From: Peptococcaceae bacterium 1198_IL3148
GTDB lineage: Bacteria; Bacillota; Desulfotomaculia; Desulfotomaculales; Desulfohalotomaculaceae
Direction: 5' to 3'
Assembly (NCBI GenBank): GCA_036763105.1
Contig: JBAIYS010000007.1
Location: forward strand, 86,063 to 150,062
Length of the DNA: 64,000 bases
The notes under the pieces were generated by a model, which was given only the letters and a program-made list of their open reading frames with translations, ran no database searches and had not been told where the DNA came from. The translations under genes and the position numbers were made by a program. Numbering within the stretch: position 1 is the first letter of the stretch; the number at the start of each line of letters is the position of its first letter. Shown piece by piece: positions 52,527-61,411 of the stretch.

Positions 52527-52757
52527 ATGAGTGACTTAAACGAAATTACTGGAGAATATATAGTTATTAAGGCATTGGAGAATGGGGTCACCATTATTGG
52601 TTTAACCCGTGGCCGAGATACCAAGTTTCACCATACAGAAAAATTGGACAAGGGTGAAGTGATGATTGCTCAGTTTACCCAACACACATCTGCAATTAAG
52701 ATCCGCGGTCGGGCTGAAATTATGACTAAACATGGCACGATAAACACTCAGGAATAA
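52527..52757 (+). CDS. mtrB: trp RNA-binding attenuation protein TRAP (MtrB)
   Basis: TRAP forms an 11-subunit ring that, when loaded with tryptophan, wraps RNA with about eleven (G/U)AG triplets and represses trp genes. The 76-residue product is collinear with Bacillus Mtr[25 protein letters not shown], then [28 protein letters not shown], including the RNA-binding Lys and Arg (EK, KIRGR). GGAAAAAGGA precedes the ATG. In Bacillus mtrB follows folE/mtrA; here it lies alone between dnaE and the accDA genes. No trp leader target is in the window. Confidence 0.95.
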   Translation: MSDLNEITGEYIVIKALENGVTIIGLTRGRDTKFHHTEKLDKGEVMIAQFTQHTSAIKIRGRAEIMTKHGTINTQE

Positions 52758-52858
52758 TTGTTGTGATAATAATTAAAGACTTTTGCTAGAAAAAAAGGAT
52801 TGTTAGATGCTATGTAGAAAAGTAGATTGACGTTTGAACAAAATAGGGGGGCGTCAAT

Positions 52859-53050
52859 GTGTGGACAGTGGTATATATTGCGCAGAATAAAGCTGAGGCA
52901 GAACAGTTAAAAATGAAACTTACAACCGAAGGATTACTAGTTAAGGTTAAACCCTTAGGAGGCAACAAAGATGCCGATGCAAACTCTTATGAAATTTTAG
53001 TGCCGGCTTCTGAAGTTGACGAAGCGATGGAAATAATTAATATGTTTTAG
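52859..53050 (+). CDS. Hypothetical DUF2007-like small protein
   Basis: The 63-residue protein begins MWTVVYIAQNKAEAEQLKMKLTTEGLLVKVKP and ends YEILVPASEVDEAMEIINMF, the alpha-beta pattern of DUF2007-like signal-transducing or PII-like small proteins. Similar genes commonly precede accD in Peptococcaceae. GTG start 10 nt after AGGGGGG. It lies 30 nt before accD and is probably co-transcribed. The function is unknown; DUF2007 membership is by pattern only. Confidence 0.75.
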   Translation: MWTVVYIAQNKAEAEQLKMKLTTEGLLVKVKPLGGNKDADANSYEILVPASEVDEAMEIINMF

Positions 53051-53080
53051 TGCCTTTTATTTAAAGGAGAGTGTAACAGT

Positions 53081-53929
53081 TTGGTTTTAGAATTTTTCCG
53101 TAAACAAAAGTATGTTACGGTAAAACCTAAGTCGGAAAAACGAGAAATTCCAGAAGGACTTTGGGTAAAATGTAATCGCTGTAATGAAATACTTTATACA
53201 AAAGAATTGGATAAAAATTTTAAAGTTTGTTCTAAATGTAATTATCACTTCCGGGTCAGTGCCCAAGACAGAATAAGCATGACTTTGGATGAAGGAAGTT
53301 TTAAGGAACATGACGCTGATTTGGTGTCCGGCAATCCGTTGAATTTTCCTAACTATGAAGAAAAATTACTGAAAGCTCAAGAAGCCACCGGCCTTAATGA
53401 AGGGGTGCTTACAGGGGAAGGAACGATCAATGGCTATCCAGTGGTAGTGGTGGTGATGGACCCAAGCTTTATCATGGGTAGTATGGGTTCGGTGGTGGGT
53501 GAAAAAATCACCAGGGCCATTGAAGCTGCTGAACAAAAAAGATACCCATTAATCACCTTTGCCACCTCCGGTGGAGCCAGAATGCAGGAGGGAATTTTAT
53601 CCCTAATGCAGATGGCCAAGACGTCGGCGGCGCTAACCAAACTTGGTGAAGCAGGGGTTTTATATGTTTCTGTGCTGACTGATCCCACAACTGGTGGGGT
53701 GACCGCAAGTTTTGCTTCATTGGGGGATATTATCATTGCTGAACCAGGAGCATTAATTGGTTTTACAGGGCCAAGGGTTATCGAACAAACCATTAAGCAA
53801 AAACTGCCGGAAGGTTTCCAAAGGGCAGAATTTATGCGGCAGCATGGCTTTGTGGATCTAATTGTTCCCCGAAACAAAATGAAAGAGATGCTGGCAAACA
53901 TTCTTGCCCTGCATGCAGAGGAGGAATAA
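53081..53929 (+). CDS. accD: Acetyl-CoA carboxylase carboxyltransferase subunit beta
   Basis: AccD with AccA moves CO2 from biotin to acetyl-CoA to form malonyl-CoA for fatty-acid synthesis. The 282-residue product has an N-terminal zinc ribbon ([10 protein letters not shown]...[11 protein letters not shown]) and the crotonase-type core with [67 protein letters not shown] start after AAAGGAGAG. accA follows after 5 nt; accB and accC are elsewhere. Identification is firm. Confidence 0.97.
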   Translation: MVLEFFRKQKYVTVKPKSEKREIPEGLWVKCNRCNEILYTKELDKNFKVCSKCNYHFRVSAQDRISMTLDEGSFKEHDADLVSGNPLNFPNYEEKLLKAQEATGLNEGVLTGEGTINGYPVVVVVMDPSFIMGSMGSVVGEKITRAIEAAEQKRYPLITFATSGGARMQEGILSLMQMAKTSAALTKLGEAGVLYVSVLTDPTTGGVTASFASLGDIIIAEPGALIGFTGPRVIEQTIKQKLPEGFQRAEFMRQHGFVDLIVPRNKMKEMLANILALHAEEE

Positions 53930-53934
53930 GGATT

Positions 53935-54885
53935 ATGGCCAGCCTGTTGGAATTTGAAAAGCCAATTATTGAACTGGAAACTAAAATTGAAGAACTCAAA
54001 ACCTTTGCTGAGGAAAAAGATATTGATCTTGGCAGTGAGATCAACAAGTTAGAGACCAGGGCAGAAGAACTTAAAAAGTCGATATACAGCAACTTAACGC
54101 CGTGGCAAAGGGTACAAATAGCCCGCCATCCAGAACGTCCCAATACCTTGGACTATATTAAGTACATGATTACTGATTTTATTGAACTGCATGGTGATCG
54201 TCTGTATGGTGATGATCCTGCAATGATCGGTGGTATTGGCCGCTTTGATGGTCAATCGGTCACAGTTATCGGTCACGTTAAAGGAAAAGATACTAAACAA
54301 AATGTAGCCCGTAATTTTGGGATGGCCCATCCCGAAGGGTACCGCAAAGCTCTGCGGTTAATGAAACAAGCAGAGAAATTTAAGCGCCCGGTGTTATGTT
54401 TTGTAGATACACCCGGTGCCTACTGTGGCATGGGAGCTGAAGAGCGAGGCCAAGGCGAGGCCATTGCCAGAGCTTTAATGGAAATGTCTGCCCTTAAGGT
54501 ACCACTAATTTCGGTGGTCATTGGTGAAGGCGGCAGTGGTGGGGCTTTGGCCATCAGTGTATCTGACAGGATAATGATGCAAGAGCACGCTGTGTTTTCG
54601 GTAAGCACCCCTGAAGCTTGTGCCAGCATATTGTGGAAGGATGGTACCAAAGCCAATGAAGCAGCTGCGGCATTGAAGATCACTGCCCAGGATTTGTTGG
54701 CATTAAAGGTAATTGACGATGTTATTGTTGAACCGTTGGGTGGAGCCCATCGAGAACCTGAAAATGCCGCCAAACTAATTAAAGAAACAATTAAAAATAA
54801 TTTAAATGAATTGCGGCAATATCCATTAGAAGCATTGCTACAGAAAAGATATCAAAAGTTTAGAACCATTGGACAACTGGGTTAG
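53935..54885 (+). CDS. accA: Acetyl-CoA carboxylase carboxyltransferase subunit alpha
   Basis: AccA is the partner of AccD. The 316-residue product has an N-terminal helical region ([20 protein letters not shown]), [52 protein letters not shown] and [34 protein letters not shown]. The ribosome site lies in the end of accD, so the two are coupled. A pair of hairpins, the second a terminator, follows. Confidence 0.98.
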   Translation: MASLLEFEKPIIELETKIEELKTFAEEKDIDLGSEINKLETRAEELKKSIYSNLTPWQRVQIARHPERPNTLDYIKYMITDFIELHGDRLYGDDPAMIGGIGRFDGQSVTVIGHVKGKDTKQNVARNFGMAHPEGYRKALRLMKQAEKFKRPVLCFVDTPGAYCGMGAEERGQGEAIARALMEMSALKVPLISVVIGEGGSGGALAISVSDRIMMQEHAVFSVSTPEACASILWKDGTKANEAAAALKITAQDLLALKVIDDVIVEPLGGAHREPENAAKLIKETIKNNLNELRQYPLEALLQKRYQKFRTIGQLG

Positions 54886-54903
54886 TGTTAACAAAGCTTG
54901 GCT

Positions 54904-54962
54904 TGCGCCAAGTTCCTTGGCGCATGATAGTGGCAAAAAGGGCTCTTAGGAGCCCTTTTTTT
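54904..54962 (+). terminator. Double hairpin with terminator after accA
   Basis: First hairpin: TGCGCCAA/TTGGCGCA (54904-54924, 8 bp perfect). Second: AAAAAGGGCTC/GAGCCCTTTTTT (54935-54962), with an A-tract before and T-tract after, working in both directions. Confidence 0.85.
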
Positions 54963-55054
54963 AGAATTCACAAAAAGAAATTAAAAATTTATTAACCGTG
55001 ACTGGTAATCTTGGTATAGACTGTGATAAAAGAAACAATTGGGAGGGTTAAAAT

Positions 55055-56017
55055 ATGCAGAGAATAGCTGTGATGACCAGTGGTGGTGATGCGCCTGGGA
55101 TGAATGCTGCCGTCCGTGCAGTGGTAAGAAAGGCGATTTTTCATGGCATGGAGATCATTGGCATTAATCGTGGCTATAATGGCTTTATTGAGGGCGATAT
55201 GTGGCCAATGAATTTGGGTTCTGTGGCTGACATCATCCATCGGGGTGGAACAATATTACATACTGCTCGTTCAGAGGAATTTACTACCCCCGAGGGTAGG
55301 GCAAAGGCCTATGAAAATGTAGAGCGTTTTGGTATTCAAGGTCTGGTGGTTATTGGCGGAGACGGTTCATTTAAAGGGGCCAAAAAATTTTACGACGAAT
55401 ATCAATTGCCCATGGTAGGTATACCCGGTACCATTGATAATGACATTTCCGGTACTGATTATACCATTGGTTTTGATACAGCGGTAAACAATGTGGTGGA
55501 TGCCATTAACAAAATTAGAGATACAGCAACATCCCATGAACGCACCTTTGTGGTGGAAGTTATGGGGCGCCATGCGGGATATATTGCTTTGCAAGCAGGT
55601 TTGGCCGGTGGTGCAGAGACCATTATTATTCCGGAAGTACCCCACAGCATTGATGAAATTTGTAATAAGTTATTGCGTGGTGTTAAAAGAGGCAAACTAC
55701 ATAGTGTGATTGTTGTTGCCGAGGGGGCCGTTAGCGGTCTAGAAGTGGGGCAAAAAATTAAGGACATCACTGGTTTTGATACCAAGGTTACCATCCTTGG
55801 CCATTTGCAACGGGGTGGTATACCCACTGCCCATGATCGAGTAATTGCTTCCCGAATGGGTTCCAAGGCTGTGGAAACATTAATGTCTGGAGAAACCAAC
55901 AAAGTGGTGGGCATTCGGGCCGGTGAAGTGGTGGCCTATGATTTGGAAGATGTTTTTAACCAGAAAAAAACCATTGAAAAGGAATTGCTTGATCTAGCTA
56001 ACGTGCTTTCTATATAA
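55055..56017 (+). CDS. pfkA: ATP-dependent 6-phosphofructokinase
   Basis: PfkA phosphorylates fructose 6-phosphate, a committed step of glycolysis. The 320-residue product has [33 protein letters not shown] (Gly after GGD indicates ATP rather than pyrophosphate), [23 protein letters not shown] with catalytic Asp, and [28 protein letters not shown] precedes the ATG. pyk follows after 20 nt, the standard pfkA-pyk operon. Length fits the Bacillus-type allosteric enzyme. Confidence 0.98.
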   Translation: MQRIAVMTSGGDAPGMNAAVRAVVRKAIFHGMEIIGINRGYNGFIEGDMWPMNLGSVADIIHRGGTILHTARSEEFTTPEGRAKAYENVERFGIQGLVVIGGDGSFKGAKKFYDEYQLPMVGIPGTIDNDISGTDYTIGFDTAVNNVVDAINKIRDTATSHERTFVVEVMGRHAGYIALQAGLAGGAETIIIPEVPHSIDEICNKLLRGVKRGKLHSVIVVAEGAVSGLEVGQKIKDITGFDTKVTILGHLQRGGIPTAHDRVIASRMGSKAVETLMSGETNKVVGIRAGEVVAYDLEDVFNQKKTIEKELLDLANVLSI

Positions 56018-56037
56018 ATGTATTGGAGGGAGTTAAT

Positions 56038-57789
56038 TTGAGACGTACAAAAATTGTTTGCACCATTGGTCCAGCCAGTGAAAATATAGATACCCTAAAA
56101 AAAATGATGTTGGCCGGAATGAACGTTGCGAGAATGAATTTCTCCCACGGCAACCATCAAGATCATGGCCGCAGAATAGAACTTGTTAGAAAGGCCGCCA
56201 GAGAGGTAAACAAAAATATTGCCATTATGCTGGATACAAAGGGACCAGAAATTAGGTTGGGTGTCTTTAAGGAAGAACCTATTTTTTTACGGGCCGGTGA
56301 TGAGTTTACACTAACCACCGAGGAAATCAAAGGAGATAACCATAAAGTATCGGTAACTTATAAGGAGTTGCCTCAAGATGTTGGTGTGGGTGATAAAATA
56401 TTAGTTGCTGATGGTCTAATAGAATTAGAAGTATTGGAGAAAAGTGCCACCGCAGTTCATTGCCAAGTGATTAACGGTGGTGAGTTAAAGAGCCGTAAAG
56501 GAGTAAATTTACCTGGAATAACAGTGAATTTACCCGCCCTTACCGATAAGGACATTTCAGACATTCTGTTTGGTGTCGAACAACAGGTGGATTTTATCGC
56601 TGCCTCATTTATCCGCAAAGCCGCGGATGTTTTAGCCATCAGAGATATATTGGAGCAGTATAATGCCGATATACATATTATTTCTAAAATTGAAAGTCGT
56701 GAGGCTGTAAATAATATTGACGGTATTTTAAAGGTTTCAGATGGTATTATGGTGGCCCGTGGTGACTTAGGGGTAGAAATACCAGCCGAAGATGTGCCAA
56801 TGATACAAAAAATGCTGATAAAAAAATGCAATAGAGTGGGTAAACCAGTGGTCACTGCAACCCAAATGTTAGAGTCCATGACACATAATCCCAGACCCAC
56901 CAGAGCAGAGGCATCCGACGTTGCCAATGCCATTTTAGATGGTACCGACGCCATTATGCTGTCTGGTGAAAGTGCCGCTGGTAAGTATCCCATTGAAGCA
57001 GTGCAAACTATGAACCGCATTGCCCTAAGGGTTGAATCATCTTTTCCCTATGCTGATTATTTAAAACGATACGGCGACTATCAAGCCAGTACAATAACCG
57101 ATGGTATAAGTAGTGCGGTGTGCACGGTATCATCTGATTTGGAGGCATCGGCAATTCTTACCGCCACCGCCTCGGGTTACACTGCCAAAATGATCTCTAA
57201 ATATCGTCCTAAATCACCCATTATTGCTGTTACCCCTAATCAAAAGGTATTGCGGAAGATGGCTTTGGTATGGGGGGTGGAATCGTTATTAATTAATGAC
57301 ATAACGGGTACCGATGAAATGATATCGGCTACGGTAGAAGTGGCCCAGGGGGCAGGTTTTATCAAAGCTGGTGATTTGGTGATTATTACCGCCGGTGTAC
57401 CGGTGGGGATACATGGAACCACCAACCTGTTAAAGGTACACACCGTTGGTCGTATTCTGGCCAAAGGTACCGGCATTGGTCAAAAAGCAGTAACGGGCAA
57501 AGTGAAGATTTGTCGCGACATCCAAGATGCCCAACAAAAAATAACTGATGGTGATGTGATGGTGGCCATTGGCACCGATAGAGATTTTGTGCCTTATATG
57601 GAAAAATGTGCGGCAGTAATTACCGAAGAGGCTGGCATCACTTCCCATGCCGCCATTGTTGGTATCAATATCGGCATTCCGGTTATAGTTGGCGTAGAAA
57701 ATGCTACCCGAATAATTCCAGACCAGGAAGTGATTACTGTGGATGGTCAACGGGGGTTAATATACAGCGGTTCCGCCAGAGTATTATAA
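56038..57789 (+). CDS. pyk: Pyruvate kinase with C-terminal PEP-utilising domain
   Basis: Pyk transfers phosphate from PEP to ADP at the end of glycolysis. The 583-residue product has RRTKIVCTIGPASEN, MARGDLGVEIPAEDVPMIQK, ATQMLESMTHNPRPTRAEASDVANAILDGTDAIMLSGE (substrate and active site) and the regulatory C-domain. About 110 further residues form a phosphohistidine-like PEP-utilising domain (GKVKICRDIQDAQQ, VITEEAGITSHAAIVGINIGIPVIVG), as in Geobacillus Pyk. TTG 56038 follows TTGGAGGG; a longer start at 56023 overlaps that site. It is co-transcribed with pfkA. Confidence 0.97.
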   Translation: MRRTKIVCTIGPASENIDTLKKMMLAGMNVARMNFSHGNHQDHGRRIELVRKAAREVNKNIAIMLDTKGPEIRLGVFKEEPIFLRAGDEFTLTTEEIKGDNHKVSVTYKELPQDVGVGDKILVADGLIELEVLEKSATAVHCQVINGGELKSRKGVNLPGITVNLPALTDKDISDILFGVEQQVDFIAASFIRKAADVLAIRDILEQYNADIHIISKIESREAVNNIDGILKVSDGIMVARGDLGVEIPAEDVPMIQKMLIKKCNRVGKPVVTATQMLESMTHNPRPTRAEASDVANAILDGTDAIMLSGESAAGKYPIEAVQTMNRIALRVESSFPYADYLKRYGDYQASTITDGISSAVCTVSSDLEASAILTATASGYTAKMISKYRPKSPIIAVTPNQKVLRKMALVWGVESLLINDITGTDEMISATVEVAQGAGFIKAGDLVIITAGVPVGIHGTTNLLKVHTVGRILAKGTGIGQKAVTGKVKICRDIQDAQQKITDGDVMVAIGTDRDFVPYMEKCAAVITEEAGITSHAAIVGINIGIPVIVGVENATRIIPDQEVITVDGQRGLIYSGSARVL

Positions 57790-57807
57790 TGCTGAATTAA
57801 CAAAAAC

Positions 57808-57850
57808 TTAACATTAAATTGACATTGAGTTAACATGTCCGAAGTATAAT
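57808..57850 (+). promoter_or_regulatory. Three-repeat Pho-box promoter upstream of dedA
   Basis: TTAACA (57808-57813), N5, TTGACA (57819-57824), N5 and TTAACA (57830-57835) form three 11-bp-periodic matches to the PhoP repeat TT(A/T/C)ACA-N5. TATAAT at 57845-57850 gives +1 near 57857, placing the repeats at about -49 to -22. TTGACA is 20 nt from the -10, too far for a classic -35, which fits activator dependence. Confidence 0.62.
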
Positions 57851-57860
57851 GTATACCATT

Positions 57861-57951
57861 GGCGGCGGGGATAAGAACTGCGTGGAAGCGGTTCCGATCC
57901 TTGCCATATGTACATAATAAATCCCGCCAGGATTACTGGTGGGATTTTTCC
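57861..57951 (+). ncRNA. Uncharacterised leader with mutually exclusive hairpins and terminator (dedA)
   Basis: A 5' hairpin joins GGAT (57869-57872) with ATCC and GAACTGC with GCGGTTC (57875-57900). The intrinsic terminator is AAATCCCGCCAG/CTGGTGGGATTT (57919-57947) plus TTTTT. GGCGG or GGGAT of the 5' part can instead pair with CCGCC or ATCCC of the terminator arm, giving an antiterminator. I do not recognise this as a known riboswitch. Confidence 0.5.
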
Positions 57952-58017
57952 GTTTATTTTGCCTTATTTTTATTGCAGTTGAAACATAGGGATATACTAA
58001 GCCCGAGGAGGAATAGG

Positions 58018-58629
58018 ATGGAGCAATTTATTGATACTATCCTACAGTACCTAATTAAATTGGGAACTTTAGGGTTATTGATAGGGATTTTTATCGATGG
58101 TTTAGGGGTGCCATTTCCCGGGGGCTTTATGATTATTATATCTGGTATTTTAATCCAGCGGGGGGACATATCATTTTTTGAAGTTTTGTTAGTGGTGTTT
58201 GTTGGGCATTTATCTGGCAGTAGTGCTGCTTATTTTATTGGCCAGCGAGTGGGATTGTCTTTTGTTGAAAGGTTTGGTCGTTATTTAAGAATTACTGGGC
58301 AACGATTAGCTAAGGGACAGCATTGGCTGGAGCAATCCGCCGCTGCTTTTATTATTTTAGGCCGATTTATTCCCACCATTGGTAATGTCACTCCCTACTT
58401 GGCTGGGGTTGGTAAAATAAAATACCTTTGGTTTTTTATTTATAGTTGTACTTTTGTAACATTGTGGACTGCCCTAAATATTAGCATTGGTTATATATTT
58501 GGCCATAGTTGGCAGCAAGCCAGTGCGGTAATCAGTTCCAAATTATGGCTGGTGGGTGTTTTTCTACTGTTGCTGTTTGTTGCTTATAAATACTACAATA
58601 ATAAAAACAAAGAACGTAATGGGGTGTAA
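58018..58629 (+). CDS. DedA family membrane protein
   Basis: DedA/SNARE-associated proteins include undecaprenyl-phosphate flippases needed for lipid carrier recycling. The 203-residue product has four or five membrane segments and the motifs GVPFPGGFMIIISG, FVGHLSGSSAAYFIGQRVG and FIILGRFIPTIGNVTPYLAGVG, the conserved Arg-Pro-containing loop. CGAGGAGGAATAGG precedes ATG 58018; the longer frame upstream crosses the terminator and is not coding. It sits 3 nt before an SGNH hydrolase gene behind a leader and Pho-box promoter. The lipid substrate is inferred. Confidence 0.92.
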   Translation: MEQFIDTILQYLIKLGTLGLLIGIFIDGLGVPFPGGFMIIISGILIQRGDISFFEVLLVVFVGHLSGSSAAYFIGQRVGLSFVERFGRYLRITGQRLAKGQHWLEQSAAAFIILGRFIPTIGNVTPYLAGVGKIKYLWFFIYSCTFVTLWTALNISIGYIFGHSWQQASAVISSKLWLVGVFLLLLFVAYKYYNNKNKERNGV

Positions 58630-58632
58630 AAT

Positions 58633-59235
58633 TTGCCTACGATAGTTTGTTTAGGAGATAGTATCACTGCCGGTTATCCCTATGCTAAAGATAAGTCTTG
58701 GGTGCACCTTTGTCAGCAAAAATTAAATCTAGATTTAATCAATGCCGGTGTCAGTAATGATACCGTGGCAGATATGTTGGCCAGATATGACATTGATGTG
58801 GCACCTCACCATCCCGATGCAGTGATTATTTTGGCGGGCACAAATGATGCTTGGCAGGGGATTGCATTTAATACCACCCAAAATAATTACCTAAATTTAT
58901 TAAAAAAGGTAATGGATACACCGGCGGTTGCTATTTTAGGCCTACCGGCGCCAATCATCAAAGAAAAAGTCCATGACTATTACCAATTGCCAAATGTGGA
59001 GGCCTTTAATTTGCGATTAAATGAAATTAGAAGTTGGATTAAACTACATGCCAAGGACAATGGATTGAATTTATTTGATTTTTATCAACCCCTGTGTCAG
59101 TCGGGAACAGATCAGGGTAATGCAGAGCTATATTACCATGATGGCGGTCACCCAAACATTAGAGGATATCAGATTTTAGCTCAAAATATCGAGAAACCGT
59201 TGCTTAAACTGGCACATAATTTACAGCGATTGTAA
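58633..59235 (+). CDS. SGNH/GDSL-type esterase or lipase
   Basis: The 200-residue hydrolase has block I CLGDSITAGYPYAKDKSW with nucleophile Ser near residue 9, block III ILAGTNDAW, and the catalytic Asp/His block DGGHPNIRGYQILA. There is no signal peptide, so it acts in the cytoplasm, perhaps on lipid or acyl substrates as lysophospholipase/thioesterase enzymes do. The TTG start lies 3 nt after the dedA stop, and the stop of dedA contains GGGGTG as ribosome site. A Pho-box shared with dedA suggests a phosphate-starvation role; substrate unknown. Confidence 0.85.
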   Translation: MPTIVCLGDSITAGYPYAKDKSWVHLCQQKLNLDLINAGVSNDTVADMLARYDIDVAPHHPDAVIILAGTNDAWQGIAFNTTQNNYLNLLKKVMDTPAVAILGLPAPIIKEKVHDYYQLPNVEAFNLRLNEIRSWIKLHAKDNGLNLFDFYQPLCQSGTDQGNAELYYHDGGHPNIRGYQILAQNIEKPLLKLAHNLQRL

Positions 59236-59265
59236 AATTTGCAAAAATAAAGTACAATATACAAA

Positions 59266-59310
59266 AATAGCTTCCAAGTTTTTTATTTTTCTTGGAGGCT
59301 ATTACTTTTT
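59266..59310 (+). terminator. Terminator after the SGNH hydrolase gene
   Basis: AATAGCTTCCAAG and CTTGGAGGCTATT pair over 13 positions (one G-T) around a T-rich 12-nt loop, followed by ACTTTTT. Confidence 0.75.
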
Positions 59311-59335
59311 AAGGACAAAAGAATTAAATTCTATA

Positions 59336-59364
59336 ACCCCCTAATTTAGGTACTTCATCACGTA
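59336..59364 (+). promoter_or_regulatory. Candidate sigma-I promoter upstream of sigI
   Basis: ACCCCC (59336-59341) and CGTA (59361-59364), 19 nt apart, resemble the sigma-I elements ACCCCC and CGAA/CGWA that I remember. Expected for an autoregulated sigI; the spacing needs comparison with known sites. Confidence 0.4.
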
Positions 59365-59436
59365 AATCAATACTAAAGACACAATAATTTATACATTGTG
59401 ATAAGGGGGGATGGGAGACATAAGGAGTGTAATTAT

Positions 59437-60186
59437 TTGCTTACGCTGGAACAAGTAATAGAAGAAAAACTGCCTAGTGCCCAAAATGGTGATGCCAACG
59501 CTAGAGAACAAGTTCTTAGTGCTGGTAAACCATTTGTGCTGCGTGTTGTAAGTACATTTTGCCAGCGAAATATGGTATGGGGTAGAGATGATGAACTATC
59601 CATTGGTTTAATAGCTTTGGACGAAGCAATCAATCGCTATGCTCCAGAAAAACAGATACCGTTTTTGGCCTATGCCCGAATGGTAATTAAAAGTCGTCTC
59701 AAGGACTTTTTTCGTAAAGAATCTAAGCATACAACGGTGCCGTTAGAGGAATCAATCACCGCAGACGGTATAGAGTATCCTCATACCAGTGCAGAAACTA
59801 ACCAGGCTTGGGAAAATTACATAAACGAAACCGCGGCAAGAGAAAGGCAGGAAGAAGTGCTGGAATTTGGCAGACTGCTTGCAGAATATGGCTTAACCTA
59901 TGCAGAATTGGTAGATGCCTCTCCCAAACACCGAGATTCAAGACAAAGCCTAGTTGCAGTAGCTTGGAAGTTAGCAAATGATAACCAATTAATTAACCAG
60001 CTACTAACCAAGAAACGTCTGCCCATAGCAGAACTAACTTTAACTACAGGGGTAAAAAGAAAAACTTTAGAACGTGGAAGAAGGTACATTGTTTCATTGG
60101 CACTTTTAATTTATTACCGAGATAGGTTTATTTATATTTATTCATATCTCAAGTTAACCAATTGGGGAAAGGGGGGTGTCCAGTAA
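59437..60186 (+). CDS. sigI: RNA polymerase sigma factor SigI
   Basis: SigI is an alternative sigma factor, used for heat in Bacillus and for sensing polysaccharide or surface signals in clostridia. The 249-residue product has region 2 with VVSTFCQRNMVWGRDDELSIGLIALDEAINRYAPEKQIPFLAYARMVIKSRLKDFFRKE and a C-terminal SigI-specific domain (LTLTTGVKRKTLERGRRYIVSLALLI). AAGGAG lies 9 nt before TTG 59437; the frame runs upstream without support. It overlaps rsgI by one base, so the two are translated together. A sigma-I-like promoter lies upstream. Confidence 0.95.
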   Translation: MLTLEQVIEEKLPSAQNGDANAREQVLSAGKPFVLRVVSTFCQRNMVWGRDDELSIGLIALDEAINRYAPEKQIPFLAYARMVIKSRLKDFFRKESKHTTVPLEESITADGIEYPHTSAETNQAWENYINETAARERQEEVLEFGRLLAEYGLTYAELVDASPKHRDSRQSLVAVAWKLANDNQLINQLLTKKRLPIAELTLTTGVKRKTLERGRRYIVSLALLIYYRDRFIYIYSYLKLTNWGKGGVQ

Positions 60187-61397
60187 TGGCTATGGTTAAA
60201 GGCATGTTGATGCAAAGCAAAGGTAAGCAGGGTATTGTAATGACATCGACAGGGGAATTTGTTAAAGTAATTTTGCCCAATGGACATGTACGCCTGGGAG
60301 AAGAGATAGAAGCGGTAAGGTACAGACAAAAAACATCTTTTAAATATATAGTTGTCGCAGCAGCTTTGTTTTTAATGGTGCTATTGATACCGGGCTACCA
60401 ACATTTTTATCCCAAAGAGGCCATGGCTTATGTGGCATTGGACATCAACCCCAGTATTGAATTGGCGGTGAATAAAGAGCTCAAGATATCGGCGGTTGAA
60501 GGATTAAACAGCGATGGCAAAAAAATAGCCGCTGAAGTGGATGTAATTGGGATGCAGCTATATCAGGCGCTGCCACTGTTGGTAGAGCAAGCGATTACAG
60601 ATGGTTATTTGGAGCCGGGGCGTGAAAATGTGGTATTGTCCACCGTAACTGTTAATGAAGATAAAGAAACAATAAAAATTGAAGAGCACAAAATCCAACA
60701 AGCCATTAACAAACCGATTCAGAATAACCAAATGGCAGCCAAGGTAGTGGTTGAACAGTCTGCAACTGCCGACCGCGAACAAGCAAAAAAAGCAGGCTTA
60801 TCCACCGGTAAGTACTTGTTGTATAAAGAAGCCCAAAAAAGTGGTCTTAATCTAACTATGGAGGAAATCCGCAATCAAGGCATTTACCAACTGGAGCAGC
60901 AGAAACAGGTTAAGATAGAGCAACTTTTACTAAAGCAACGGTCAGATAAAAATTGGGAGAAACAGTTGCCGCCTGGGCAAGGCAAAAAATTGCAGCGGCT
61001 ATTGGATAAGGCTACCCAGCAAGGGCAAACAATTACACCGGAACAAAGGGAGAAACTAGTTGAAGGTCTGCAACCTGTGCTAACTGAACCAGGCAAAGAT
61101 CAGCAGCGGTTAAATAAAACCAACAGCTGGAAGAAAAAATCAGATGAAAGGGTTACTAGAGATATTCAAACTGAACGCAAAAGAATTGAAAAAATCAAAG
61201 AAAAGAAAGCAAATCATAATGCTATGCAGAAACGGCAACCTGGATTAGAGAAAAAACAATTTCTGCGTGATACAGCAAAGGGTTTACCACCAGGGATTGA
61301 AAAGAAATTGCAACAAAAACAACCGGACCATTCCCGAGTGGAAAAGTCAGATAACGACAACAAGCAAAAGCAAAGGTTGAAAAATAATGATGATTAA
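60186..61397 (+). CDS. rsgI: Anti-sigma-I factor RsgI with charged extracellular tail
   Basis: RsgI holds SigI through a small cytoplasmic domain and reports outside signals. The 403-residue product has the RsgI N-terminal domain (about 1-48: GIVMTSTGEFVKVILPNGHVRLGEEIE), a membrane segment (about 52-72: YIVVAAALFLMVLLIPG), the conserved extracellular segment AMAYVALDINPSIELAVNKELKI, and a long tail rich in Gln, Lys and Glu with two LPPG-x2-KKLQ repeats. There is no carbohydrate-binding module like in C. thermocellum. ATG overlaps the sigI stop. What the tail senses is unknown. Confidence 0.92.
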   Translation: MAMVKGMLMQSKGKQGIVMTSTGEFVKVILPNGHVRLGEEIEAVRYRQKTSFKYIVVAAALFLMVLLIPGYQHFYPKEAMAYVALDINPSIELAVNKELKISAVEGLNSDGKKIAAEVDVIGMQLYQALPLLVEQAITDGYLEPGRENVVLSTVTVNEDKETIKIEEHKIQQAINKPIQNNQMAAKVVVEQSATADREQAKKAGLSTGKYLLYKEAQKSGLNLTMEEIRNQGIYQLEQQKQVKIEQLLLKQRSDKNWEKQLPPGQGKKLQRLLDKATQQGQTITPEQREKLVEGLQPVLTEPGKDQQRLNKTNSWKKKSDERVTRDIQTERKRIEKIKEKKANHNAMQKRQPGLEKKQFLRDTAKGLPPGIEKKLQQKQPDHSRVEKSDNDNKQKQRLKNNDD

Positions 61398-61411
61398 ATG
61401 GGGGGAGTAAA

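Noticed and set aside
57859..58017. N-terminal 53-codon extension of the dedA gene
   Set aside because: It crosses the leader hairpins and terminator; AGGAGGAATAGG fixes the start at 58018.
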